DNA from: Candidatus Pantoea haifensis
Lineage (GTDB): Bacteria; Pseudomonadota; Gammaproteobacteria; Enterobacterales; Enterobacteriaceae
Assembly (NCBI GenBank): GCA_018842655.1
Contig: JAGTWN010000004.1
Coordinates: forward strand, 2,294,001-2,358,000
Direction of reading: 5' to 3'
DNA: 64,000 nt
Below are positions 39,117 to 48,158 of the stretch, piece after piece (within the stretch, counting starts at the first letter, position 1; each line of letters opens with the position of its first letter). The position numbers were made by a program, and so were the translations under genes. The notes beneath the pieces were generated by a model, which made no database searches, was not told where the DNA came from, and saw only the letters and a program-made list of their open reading frames with translations.

Positions 39117-39352
39117 TCAAAATCCCCGTTTCGTATGCCACGTTATGCACCAATTACTGCGCCACAAAACTTGTCAGAATGTTAATAAACGCCTGATTTT
39201 GTCATTCAAAGTTGATTAATTTGTTTTAGTAAGAGATTCATCTGAAATGCGTTTTTTGTGAACAATCGCATATTTGGTTGATATGTCTGTAATTTATGCA
39301 AATTAGCCAATTAATAGGCAATTTTTATTACGTTCATAGGTAATCTGCATTG

Positions 39353-39380
39353 TTGTCTGGCTATGTGAGAAGGCTATAAT
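39353..39380 (+). promoter_or_regulatory. Probable treF promoter, sigma-S-like
   Basis: TTGTCT (39353-39358), a 16-base gap and TATAAT (39375-39380) preceded by GGC, giving the CTATAAT extended form favoured by RpoS. E. coli treF is RpoS-dependent. It predicts a leader of about 30 bases before the proposed start codon. Confidence 0.55.
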
Positions 39381-39418
39381 TTGGTCTTTATGCAACCCGG
39401 ACTGCTCAGGAGGCCGCT

Positions 39419-41076
39419 ATTAATACTTATCGCCAGCAACTCAATGCCATTCAGGAAGTACGTGCAGGGGCGGAAGTTGAGTATCTATACGATCCCCATG
39501 AACTGAAACTGGATGGCATGCAAGATTCAGAACCGGAGCCCGAGCTGATTGAAGGCTTACCGGCTCCGGATGCGCTGACGCCTGCGGATCGCTATCTTGA
39601 ACTGTTTGAACATGTTCAAATGTCGCACATTTTCGAGGATAGTAAAACATTCCCTGACTGTTCGCCTAAGTTCGATCCGCTTGATGTATTGATGCGTTAT
39701 CGTCGTCAAAAACGCAGCCGTGATTTTGATCTGGCACGCTTTGTGGCCGATCATTTTTATCTGCCAACTGTCAACGAGAGCTTTTACGTTTCGAACCCTG
39801 ATAAGTCCCTGAAAGAGCATATCGACGATCTGTGGCCGGTATTAACCAAAATGCCGCAACAGCATATGCCGCACTCTTCGCTGCTGCCGCTGCCAAAACC
39901 CTATGTGGTACCAGGCGGGCGCTTTGGCGAAACTTATTACTGGGATTCCTATTTTACTATGCTCGGCCTGGCAGAATCAGGACGAGACGATTTGCTGCGC
40001 CATATGGCAGATAACTTTGCCTGGCTGATCGACAATTACGGCCATATCCCTAACGGTAACCGTACCTATTATCTCAGCCGTTCGCAGCCGCCAGTGTTCG
40101 CATTGATGGTTGAGCTGTTTGAAGAAGATGGTGTGCGCGGAGCAAAACGCTATCTGGATCAGCTGATGAAAGAGTATCAGTTCTGGATGGATGGCGCGGG
40201 CGAACTGATGCCAAATCAGGCGTACCGCCACGTGGTACGTATGCCAAACGGTTCATTGTTGAATCGTTACTGGGACGATCGTGATACCCCGCGTGATGAG
40301 TCGTGGATTGAAGATGTCGAAACGGCACGCCAGTCTAAACGTCCGGCGAGCGAAGTTTATCGTGACCTGCGTGCAGGCGCGGCTTCTGGCTGGGATTACT
40401 CATCGCGCTGGTTGCGTAATCCAAAACGTCTGGCAAGCATTCGAACCACACAATTTATTCCGATCGATCTCAATGCGTTTCTTTATAAGCTTGAGTTAAT
40501 GATCGCCACCCTTTCTCATGCTAAAGGCGAAGAGCTGACGGCACTGGCGTGGCAGAAAAAGCGGAGGCGCGCAAACGTGCCATTACGCGTTACCTGTGGG
40601 ACAGCACCGCTGGCGTTTTCCGCGATTATGACTGGCGTCGGGAACGCTTCGGTGCATTCACTGCGGCGGCGGTCGTTCCGTTATTTGTGGGTCTCGCGAC
40701 ACCGCATCAGGCACATCTGCAGGCGATTGCGCTGCGCCAGTTATTACTGACCAATGGCGGTTTGTTATCGTCCATGGTCGATAGTGGCGAACAGTGGGAT
40801 GCACCAAACGGCTGGGCACCGATGCAATGGATGGCGGTTATTGGCTTGAATAACTACGGCGAAGATACGCTGGCCAGTGAAATTGCAGGCAACTGGTTGA
40901 ACACCGTCAATAACTTTTACAAGGTGCATAACAAGCTGGTTGAGAAGTATGACATCAGCGGTGACCGTGCGCGTCCCGGCGGCGGGGGTGAATATCCGCT
41001 GCAGGATGGCTTTGGCTGGACCAACGGCGTTACGCGCCGACTGATGGCGATGTACGGTCATTTAATGGCGGATTAA
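39419..41076 (+). CDS. treF: Cytoplasmic trehalase TreF (frameshift; probable ATT start)
   Basis: GH37 enzyme splitting trehalose into two glucoses. Signatures [15 protein letters not shown] near residue 165 and [10 protein letters not shown] near 460 are present, with [17 protein letters not shown] near the end. Homology to E. coli TreF extends upstream of the first ATG (39518): the segment [15 protein letters not shown] is conserved. No ATG, GTG or TTG exists upstream in frame, but AGGAGG lies five bases before an ATT at 39419; that start gives 552 aa (E. coli 549). The A run 40556-40560 (five, six expected) breaks the frame between WQKK and [13 protein letters not shown]. Confidence 0.92.
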
Positions 41077-41180
41077 CCGTTAACTGCTTTACGGCAAAGC
41101 TTATGAGAAAACGGCGCTTAGCCGGTGACAAGCCCTCACTTATCATCATCGAAGGCTTGTCTACCTCATAAGGATGTACC

Positions 41181-42134
41181 ATGTTATCTCTTAAAACCGT
41201 TCGCGGTGCCCTGTGGGTTGCCGCGCTGTTTTCCTTTCCCCTACACGCTGCAGAACAAAGCTTACGTATCGGCTATCAAAAATCATCGACGCTGCTGACG
41301 CTTATCAAGCAACATGGCGAACTGGAAAAAACCCTTGCCAGCCAGGGCATCAAAGTAAGCTGGCATGAGTTTTCAAGCGGCTTGCCGCTGCTTGAGGCGC
41401 TTAATCTGAACAATGTCGATTTATCCGCTGACGTTGCGGATACTGTGCCGGTTTTCGCGCAGGCGGCAGACGCTAACCTCACCTACTTTGCACGAGAAAC
41501 CCCGTCCCCCTATGCTCAGGCCATTTTGGTGCCCGCTGAATCTTCCGTTAAAAGCTTACAGGATTTGAAAGGCAAAAAAATTGCCGTTACAAAAGCGGCA
41601 GGGAGCCACTATTTATTGATTGCAGCCCTGAATAAGGCAGGATTGAAATTCAGCGATGTGTCACCCGCCTGGTTAACGCCAGCAGATGGTCGCGCTGCGC
41701 TGGAGAACGGTAGCGTAGCGGCGTGGGTCACGTGGGAACCTTATGTAACCAGCGCGAAAGTTGAACAGCATGCACGTGTGTTGACCAGCGGTAACGGCCT
41801 GGCGAGTTATCAACGCTACTATCTGGCGTCAACAGATTACGCTAAAGCGCATCCGGAAGTGTTAAACACGGTTTATCACGCGCTTGAGTCGCAGGCGGGC
41901 TGGCTGAAATCTCATCCTGTCGAGGCAGCAAAAATGCTTTCGCCACTCTGGGGAAAATTGCCCCTTTCAACCATTGAACGGGCTAATGCCCAGCGCAGTT
42001 ATCAAATTGAACCCGTCACGATGGGTGACCTGAAGGAACAGCAAAAAATTGCCGATGCGTTTTATCAGGCGAAGCTGCTGCCAAAACCGATAGATGCCCA
42101 GGCGGTAAACACCTGGCAGCCCACTTCGCCTTGA
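41181..42134 (+). CDS. SsuA-like aliphatic sulfonate/organosulfur-binding protein
   Basis: 317-aa periplasmic substrate-binding protein of the SsuA/NrtA group. Signal peptide to about residue 23 (ending HAA). LRIGYQKSSTLLTLIKQHGELEKTL, WHEFSSGLPLLEALNLNNVDLSADVADTVP and LKGKKIAVTKAAGSHYLL are typical of SsuA. No permease, ATPase or monooxygenase gene is next to it, so it is an orphan here and must work with a transporter encoded elsewhere, if at all. Confidence 0.85.
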   Translation: MLSLKTVRGALWVAALFSFPLHAAEQSLRIGYQKSSTLLTLIKQHGELEKTLASQGIKVSWHEFSSGLPLLEALNLNNVDLSADVADTVPVFAQAADANLTYFARETPSPYAQAILVPAESSVKSLQDLKGKKIAVTKAAGSHYLLIAALNKAGLKFSDVSPAWLTPADGRAALENGSVAAWVTWEPYVTSAKVEQHARVLTSGNGLASYQRYYLASTDYAKAHPEVLNTVYHALESQAGWLKSHPVEAAKMLSPLWGKLPLSTIERANAQRSYQIEPVTMGDLKEQQKIADAFYQAKLLPKPIDAQAVNTWQPTSP

Positions 42135-42141
42135 GGAATTT

Positions 42142-42169
42142 GGCCGGGAATGAAGGGTTCATCCCGGCC
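42142..42169. terminator. Hairpin between the ssuA-like gene and yciE
   Basis: GGCCGGGA and TCCCGGCC pair with an inner ATGAA/TTCAT stem. It lies 8 bases after the ssuA-like stop and before the convergent yciE stop. No T run; probably a bidirectional end. Confidence 0.6.
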
Positions 42170-42177
42170 TGTTGGGC

Positions 42178-42684
42178 CTATTTCTTCGCTTCAACGCCCG
42201 GTTCCGCTGAGCGCAACAGGAACTGCTGCGTTACATTCGGCAAGTGCTGATAAAGCCATTCAGCCATCGCAATCTCTTGCTCACGAATCTGCGTAAGGAT
42301 TCGAACACCTTCAGCATCGCCTACCTGTTCGGCTGCGCCAATCAGGCTGGTATAGCTGGCAATTTCGAAGTTTTCAAACACATATCCGCTGATAGCGCCT
42401 TTCACCACCTCATCTGATGTGAACATGCCGCCTACTGCCTGACCAAACGCAGAGGCTTTACCCATCACATCCTTAAAGGATGAATTATCGATGCCATGGC
42501 GATCCAGCAACTCATTCAGCCAAACCTGTTGCTGTTTGGTTTCATCAATATGCTGCTTGATACGCGTTTCCAGCTCAGGATAGTGCTCAAGACGTCCAGC
42601 CATTTTAGACAACATGCTTTCAGCCTGCTGTTCCATGGCGTGAGCATCACGCAACCAGTCGTGATAGTTCTCTTCTGGGGTCAT
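42178..42684 (-). CDS. yciE: Ferritin-like stress protein YciE (DUF892)
   Basis: 168 aa, the same length as E. coli YciE; start ATG 42684 (MTPEENYHDWLRDAHAMEQQAESML). Four-helix ferritin-like DUF892 fold with repeated E-x6-Y/E-x2-H-like metal positions (FENFEIASYTSLIGAAE, IREQEIAMAEWL). Partner of YciF, 13 bases upstream. In other enterobacteria these genes are RpoS-dependent. Biochemical role is unclear. Confidence 0.9.
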   Translation of the reverse strand: MTPEENYHDWLRDAHAMEQQAESMLSKMAGRLEHYPELETRIKQHIDETKQQQVWLNELLDRHGIDNSSFKDVMGKASAFGQAVGGMFTSDEVVKGAISGYVFENFEIASYTSLIGAAEQVGDAEGVRILTQIREQEIAMAEWLYQHLPNVTQQFLLRSAEPGVEAKK

Positions 42685-42697
42685 GTTATTACTCCTT

Positions 42698-43183
42698 TTA
42701 AGAAGCCACAGTGATAGATTCAGCGACATCAGTCAGCTTCACATCCGTCTGTTTCTCTTCATTCAGGGTTTCTTCAAGCAACTCGGCAGCTTTGGTATAG
42801 CCAAGTTTCTTTGCCATCGCGCACAGGGTGCCGTAGGTGGCAATTTCGTAGTGCTCCACTTTCTGTGCTGCACCAATTAAACCCTGGTCGCGAACTTCGC
42901 CTTTTTCAACCGAATCGATAATTTCTTGCGCTTCTTCTACCAGTCCTTCAAGCGCATGGCATTTCATTCGTTTGAGTTTTAGTTCTGGCGTGGCCTCAAT
43001 GAGTTCATCCAGTCGCTCAATTTGCCCGCGTGTTTCTTCGAGGTGTTGATTAAATGCAGCAATCAGGTTTTCATCGCTGGCGGCTCGCGCCATCTTCGGC
43101 AGTGCCCGCGTAATTTGCTTCTCGGCACTGTAAATATCAGACAGGTCATGAATAAAAAGATCTTTCAGCGTTTTAACCGTCAT
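42698..43183 (-). CDS. yciF: Ferritin-like stress protein YciF (DUF892)
   Basis: 161 aa from ATG 43183 (MTVKTLKDLFIHDLSDIYSAEKQI), with GAGG eight bases upstream. DUF892 four-helix bundle; dimetal-type residues in IYSAEKQI, HLEETRGQ, VEHYEIATYGTL and LNEEKQTD. E. coli YciF is 166 aa. Cotranscribed with yciE; yciG lies 515 bases upstream with its own terminator, unlike the tight yciGFE operon of E. coli. Confidence 0.9.
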   Translation of the reverse strand: MTVKTLKDLFIHDLSDIYSAEKQITRALPKMARAASDENLIAAFNQHLEETRGQIERLDELIEATPELKLKRMKCHALEGLVEEAQEIIDSVEKGEVRDQGLIGAAQKVEHYEIATYGTLCAMAKKLGYTKAAELLEETLNEEKQTDVKLTDVAESITVAS

Positions 43184-43698
43184 CGCTCTGGCCTCATTCA
43201 TTGTTTATGCGTTAAGCATTAACGCAGCGTGTAGGACATAAGGTAAACCCTTTAAAACTTTAGCGGATTACTGGAGGGTTGCGAGGCGTTGCAGAGCGAT
43301 TTATGAGCGAATACAGCGTGGCGGTTTAATTTTCCCTTTATTGACAAGCATTTAGCCATTCGAAAAGATTGTTCTCATTTTTTACTTATCAATAACCCCC
43401 TCGCTTAACCTGTACACTATTTAAGCCAGTGTATAACAATGCGAAATTAATAGAGGAATTAAGATCCACTCTTTGCCCCTTAAATATGTACAAAATCTAT
43501 GTTACTTGTACAATTTCATTGACCAAAAATAAAAAAAACCGGAAAGATAAATCTATTCCGGCTTTAATTAGGATGGCTACGCTTACGATTAAACGTAGCT
43601 ATGATTAATCATTGGCTTTTATCAAAGAGGAAGTAAAAGATTGTGACAAAACTGCCCATCGCTAACGTAACTATCTGTTAAATCAGTATTAATTACAA
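43184..43698. other. yciG-yciF intergenic region
   Basis: About 515 AT-rich bases on the 5' side of yciF. Contains the yciG terminator (43531-43563) and, between it and yciF, presumably the yciFE promoter. No gene seen. Confidence 0.55.
43531..43563 (-). terminator. Rho-independent terminator of yciG
   Basis: On the minus strand GCCGGAA, an 11-base loop and TTTCCGG precede eight T residues. It is 136 bases after the yciG stop. Confidence 0.8.
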
Positions 43699-43863
43699 TC
43701 AGCTACGGCGACTGATTTTACCTCCCTTACGTCCAGCTTCAATAGCGCGCTCGGGATCGTTCTTAAAATTGCCGCCACTTTTTTGGCCGCCTTTACGTCC
43801 CGCCTCTGCCGCTCGTTCTTTATCTGCAGCAAAATTTCCAGCACCGCCACGATATTGAGTCAT
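43699..43863 (-). CDS. yciG: KGG-motif general stress protein YciG
   Basis: 54-aa hydrophilic protein with two KGG repeats: ERAAEAGRKGGQKSGGNF and ERAIEAGRKGGKISRRS. Begins MTQYRGGAGNFAADK. E. coli YciG is about the same size and is RpoS-dependent. Likely intrinsically disordered stress protein. Located upstream of yciFE, consistent with the yciGFE cluster. Confidence 0.93.
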   Translation of the reverse strand: MTQYRGGAGNFAADKERAAEAGRKGGQKSGGNFKNDPERAIEAGRKGGKISRRS

Positions 43864-44627
43864 CCTGTTTCCCTCATGAGAATTAATAACAAAATCATCA
43901 CAGACAATATGTCATAAGCCTGATGACACTAGATAAATGTAGCCGTAAAAATGATGTAATCAAGGTGTCCGGTAAACAATGATCCGAATAATTTTGGTTA
44001 AATTACTTTCATGGCCTAACGATCAATAGTTTAGGCGTGAAATCATCCTGTCATGTGATTTTGCACAAAAACCCTGTCGGGCTTTTTGTGTTCACCTACA
44101 GATTTCGCCACATATTAATCGATCTTTTTAATGAAAAGTCCACTATTAATAAATATAAGCGAAGCGCAAAACCAGGCTTATTTATTGCAGGTTTTATATA
44201 ATTTGATTAACAAATGATCGATTTAACCAAGCGAAACGACAGATGAATTTCATCATTTATTACTGGGTTTTGAGAATAAGCAAAGCGGTAAACAGAGAGA
44301 TTTATAAATAAAAAATAACCGATCTGATCAATATTTCATCAATTATTCTTAATCAGGTATTAATTAACTTAACGCTACTACAAAACTTTTGTCGAAATAA
44401 ACGAAGCGGCAAGCAGAAATAAAAATAACCTTTTCTGGATTTTTTAAGACTAATGCCCAGGCGATAATTTTTTATCTAAGCTGAACTCGTTTGTTCAGAA
44501 CGTTGCAAAAACGGATAAAGTAAAAAATGCGCAAAATGCGGGCGTTGAAAAGGTGAAGTGTGGCGGAGAAAACCACCGTGGGTGACTGAAGCAAGGAAAG
44601 AGTAAGTTCTGTGCTCAGGCGTTGAAG
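43864..44627. other. Long AT-rich intergenic region with an orphan terminator
   Basis: About 760 bases without a protein gene. The yciG promoter should lie at its left edge. The region is strongly AT-rich (many A/T runs), suggestive of H-NS binding. A good terminator-like hairpin at 44064-44090 has no gene to terminate, so an unannotated small RNA is possible in 43870-44060. Confidence 0.45.
44064..44090. terminator. Orphan terminator-like hairpin
   Basis: CACAAAAACCC-TGTC-GGGCTTTTTGTG forms a stem with one bulged base and A/T flanks usable on both strands. The nearest genes are yciG (about 200 bases) and the diguanylate cyclase end (about 540 bases), neither oriented to use it. Confidence 0.6.
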
Positions 44628-45664
44628 TTAATCGGCTATTCCCGTGTTTGGTAACAACACATTTGGTGTCACCGTCGGCTGTTCGTGTTTAACTGGCGTT
44701 GTAAACAGTGGCGTTACGTGCTCGCCAAGCGCCACACCACGTTTGCCGTTCTTCTTAATGCGGTACATTGCTTCGTCAGCCCGTGCTAACGCAATGTCAA
44801 AACTGTCTTCGTCTTCAACCTGCGCGACGCCAATCGATGCCCCAATATTCGCGTTTCCGTTATCAACATCAAACGGCCTGAGTGCAGCATCCAGACACGC
44901 CTGGGCTATTGTGCTGACAAGTGGATTGTTAAGAAAATAGGGCATGAGTAAGACAAATTCATCACCGCCTAAGCGCCCAATCATCACTTCTGGTGAACAT
45001 GCCTCGATCAACCGCTGGCTGAGTTGAATTAACACCGCATCGCCACTGCGATGGCCTAAGGTGTCGTTAACGTGTTTGAAATTATCTAAATCGATAAACG
45101 CGATACATAATGCGTCTTGCGCTTTAAGTTCGCGAAACTGCTTTTGCAGGGCATGGCGATTGTTCAAGAGGGTGAGCGGATCGTGCATTGCCAGCGTTGA
45201 GAGCTGTTCTTCGTACTGCTTCTCTTTGGTCATGTCGATATGAGTGCCCGTCACTTTAACCGGACGCCCTGCTTCATCCCATTCACTGACGCGACCGCGG
45301 TCAAGCACCCAGGTGATTTTATTGTTTTTACCGATCATGCGATGTAACGCCTCATAATAAGGCGCTCTTCCTTCGATATGATCGTAAAACGCTTTCAGCA
45401 CTTCTGCGGCATCATCGGGATGAAGGCTTCCTTTCCATGACTCAAAATTGGCATCCGTTTCTTTAGGCTGAAAACCAAGCATTGCCCCCAACGCCGGTTG
45501 AAAATCACTAACTTGCCGCTGGGAATGTGCAACTGCCACAGACACAGACCTGTTCCATCCAACGCCGCACTCAGCTTATTACGGGCGTCGTGCGCTATAC
45601 GCTTCAATCGCGCATTGTGCTTTTTCAGATTTTGGATCTGCTGACGTAGCGATTCTTCAGACAT
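44628..45664 (-). CDS. PAS-GGDEF diguanylate cyclase (frameshift in this sequence)
   Basis: 345 aa when restored. Residues 1-40 form a coiled coil (MSEESLRQQIQNLKKHNARLKR), then a PAS_3-type domain ending TGTHIDMTKEKQYEEQL near 155, then GGDEF domain with DLDNFKHVNDTLGHRSGD and intact GRLGGDEFVLL active site. I see no RxxD inhibitory site before GGDEF. No membrane segments. The frame breaks at 45485-45489 (CCCCC, six expected) between NRRWG and AMLGFQPKETD. It should make cyclic di-GMP; the PAS signal is unknown. Confidence 0.87.
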
Positions 45665-45903
45665 AGCAACACGATTGAGTTGAAAAGTGTATTTTGCCTG
45701 CCCGATTAAGGCTGTAAAGAGCACGCTATAAAACGCGATTAGTCACGGGCAATTGGAGAGCTGACAGGATATTAAGCGGTAACCACCGAGTGTTTCAGCA
45801 CAGAGAAAGGCAAAGCGGTTTGGCTTTACTTTTTTGGCTCGGTTTGCGCAGATAAACTGGCTGTAACGGCAGACCGCTTTGAAAAATAAAAGAAGATGAG
45901 TAG

Positions 45904-45928
45904 CAAAAACCCGCCATAAGGCGGGTTC
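45904..45928 (-). terminator. Terminal terminator of the tRNA-Phe repeat array
   Basis: AACCCGCC-TTAT-GGCGGGTT followed by TTT on the minus strand. Equivalent hairpins close each repeat unit at 46069-46094, 46235-46260 and 46401-46424, giving four terminators in series behind tRNA-Phe. Confidence 0.8.
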
Positions 45929-45935
45929 TTTAATT

Positions 45936-46101
45936 TGGTGCCCGAACCCGGACAAAAATGCCGGGAGCATTTTTGCATAGCGCGCCTGCCGCGCTACCCC
46001 AAAGGGCGAGCCACAGGGAGGTGGCGAGTGTACCGAACCTTCGATGACGGGTTCGGCTCGCTAAAAGCAAAAACCCAGCCATAAGGCTGGGTTCTTTAAT
46101 C
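45936..46101 (-). repeat. tRNA-Phe-linked repeat unit A (166 bp)
   Basis: Starts (plus strand) with TGGTGCCCGAACCCGGA, the 17-nt 3' end of tRNA-Phe including CCA, then a hairpin AAAAATGC-CGGGA-GCATTTTT, an AGCGCG/CGCGCT hairpin, and a terminator before the next unit. Differs from unit B at several positions (e.g. CTACCCC for CTAACCC). Farthest from the tRNA. Confidence 0.9.
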
Positions 46102-46267
46102 TGGTGCCCGAACCCGGACAAAAATGCCGGGAGCATTTTTGCATAGCGCGCCTGCCGCGCTAACCCAAAGGGCGAGCCACAGGGAGGTGGCGAGTGCATC
46201 GAACCTTCGAGGACGGGTTCGGCTCGCTAAAAGCAAAAACCCAGCCATAAGGCTGGGTTCTTTAATC
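46102..46267 (-). repeat. tRNA-Phe-linked repeat unit B (166 bp)
   Basis: Nearly identical to unit C over its whole length, with the same 17-nt tRNA-Phe 3' end, two hairpins and terminator (AACCCAGCC/GGCTGGGTT). 166 is not a multiple of three, so the frames through the repeats do not stay in register; a coding role is unlikely. Confidence 0.9.
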
Positions 46268-46431
46268 TGGTGCCCGAACCCGGACAAAAATGCCGGGAGC
46301 ATTTTTGCATAGCGCGCCTGCCGCGCTAACCCAAAGGGCGAGCCACAGGGAGGTGGCGAGTGCATCGAACCTTCGAGGACGGGTTCGGCTCGCTAAAAGC
46401 AAAAACCCGCCATAAGGCGGGTTCTTTAATT
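46268..46431 (-). repeat. tRNA-Phe-linked repeat unit C (164 bp)
   Basis: Directly downstream of tRNA-Phe in the direction of transcription. Same body as unit B but its tRNA-proximal terminator has the CCCGCC/GGCGGG stem, two bases shorter. The arrangement (tandem units each starting with the tRNA 3' end) is like the rtT repeats behind E. coli tyrT. Confidence 0.9.
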
Positions 46432-46507
46432 TGGTGCCCGAACCCGGAATCGAACCAGGGACACGGGGATTTTCAATCCCCTGCTCTACCGACTGAGCTA
46501 TTCGGGC
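46432..46507 (-). tRNA. pheU: tRNA-Phe (GAA)
   Basis: 76-nt tRNA on the minus strand, GCCCGAATAGCTCAG at the 5' end, anticodon GAA in GATTGAAAATC, T-loop GGTTCGATTCC and encoded CCA. The acceptor pairs GCCCGAA with TTCGGGC. Whether it corresponds to pheU or pheV of E. coli cannot be told; speC and the deo block flank the region at a distance. Its 3' end is repeated three times downstream. Confidence 0.97.
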
Positions 46508-46700
46508 AACGGGGCGCATTAAACCTTAACTGCCTCATATCGTCAAACGCTTTTCACAAAAATGAAATCGACTGACGTCTTTTCCATCAACTACCAGAAC
46601 AGGTAGTAATAATTTGTTTAAAACAGCCGACAGTCGCTGGATTTTTGAACGCCCCCGCCGATAACGCTCAGGAAGACTAACACTAATAAAAAGGTTCGCC

Positions 46701-48018
46701 ATGTTTTCCACTATTACATCAGGAATCGTTTCTCGCCTTACCTGGCAGAAACGTAATCATTCATCTGCAACACTCCACTCCCTTAAAGATTCGATCGCCA
46801 TGATCGAGTTCTCTCCTGAGGGCACCATCCTTAACGCCAACGCACTGTTCCTTGAACGCATGGGCTATACGCTGGATGAAATCGAAGGTCAGCATCACAG
46901 CCTGTTTTGCACGCCCGATCTTATTCAGTCGCCTCACTATCGCGATTTCTGGCAGCGTTTAAACAGAGGCGAAAGCTTTAGCGCAAAATTTTTACGTGTG
47001 GCAAAACACAGTCGTCCGGTGTGGCTCGAAGCCAACTATGTGCCGGTACAAGACCGCAGCGGCCGGGTATTTAAGATCGTTAAGCTGGCTAATGACATCA
47101 CAGAGCACATTGTTGATGCGCAGGAGCAGCGCGCAATGACCACGGCGATTGAGCGTTCAATGGCAGTGGTTGCCTTTAACCTGAAAGGTGAAGTGCTCAA
47201 AGCCAATGCAAATTTTCTGAAAACCATGGGCTACCGCAGCGATGAAATTAGCGGCTTACACCACAGCACCTTCTGTTCAGAAGAAGTGCGAAACAGCCAG
47301 GAATACAGAACGTTTTGGCAGAAACTCAATCGCGGCGAATTTATTTCCGGCCAGTTCCCGCGCGTCAATAAACAGGGTCAAACCATCTGGTTGCGCGCCA
47401 CTTATAACCCGGTGTTTGATGACCACGGCAAACTCTATAAAGTGGTGAAATTCGCTACTGATGTCACCGCCCAGGTGGAAAAAATCACCAGGAGCGTCAG
47501 GCTGCCCAGCAGGCGTATCAAACCGCGCTGCAAACCAGTGAAAGCACAAAACTCGGTGCCGATGTGATCGCGAACAGCGTAAAGACCATGAATGAACTGG
47601 CGGTAGAGCTACACGCGATTTCTGACGACATTGCTGGCCTGAGCGAATCATCTGATCGCATCGGCTTTATTGTCGAGAGCATCCGCCGTATCGCCGATCA
47701 AACCAATTTACTGGCGCTGAATGCGGCGATTGAAGCGGCACGCGCCGGGACTCATGGTCGCAGCTTTGCGGTTGTGGCGAATGAGGTTCGCACACTGGCG
47801 GCTAACATCAATCGTGCCACCTCAGAGATTGAAGATCGCGTAGAACAAAATCATCAGCTGGCGAATAAGGCGTTAAAAGGCATTGAATCAAACCTGAAGC
47901 GTGCCGATCAGGGGTTGTTCTGGCGCAGGAAGCGGGCGGAATGATTGCCGATATTCGTAGCAGTTCTACCGAAGTGGTACAGGCGATCAGCCATGTTACC
48001 GAAACTCTAAAAGCGTAG
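46701..48018 (+). CDS. Soluble PAS-PAS methyl-accepting chemotaxis protein (two frameshifts in this sequence)
   Basis: 439 aa when restored. Two PAS domains (about residues 27-145 and 150-265), each with a similar [20 protein letters not shown] / [20 protein letters not shown] start, then a short MCP signalling domain with the hairpin tip [18 protein letters not shown] near residue 335. No membrane segment, so cytoplasmic, like Aer2-type receptors; PAS may bind haem or flavin. Runs missing a base: 47479-47484 (AAAAAA, seven expected) and 47911-47914 (GGGG, five expected). Followed by a terminator, then the sia operon. Confidence 0.87.
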
Positions 48019-48026
48019 TGATTTTT

Positions 48027-48051
48027 GCCGGCTGGATAGCCGGCTTTTACC
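48027..48051 (+). terminator. Rho-independent terminator of the chemoreceptor gene
   Basis: GCCGGC-TGGATA-GCCGGC followed by TTTTACC, 9 bases after the stop. It separates the chemoreceptor from the sia genes. Confidence 0.85.
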
Positions 48052-48158
48052 TTTTCATTTTACTTAAGTCACGATAATTACACTCTTTTTCGCCCTGCCC
48101 GTTATTGACATAAAACTGTCATCACAAACTTTTAATCTAGGATTATTCTTAGCCAACC

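Noticed and set aside
45936-46431. Additional tRNA genes in the repeat array
   Set aside because: Each unit carries only the last 17 nt of tRNA-Phe; no D-arm, anticodon arm or 5' acceptor strand is present.
45743-46519. Repeated minus-strand reading frames through the tRNA-Phe repeats (similar 85-89-codon frames with LATSLWLALW-type text)
   Set aside because: They arise because the DNA is repeated. The unit length (166) does not keep one frame, start codons fall in hairpins and composition is not protein-like.
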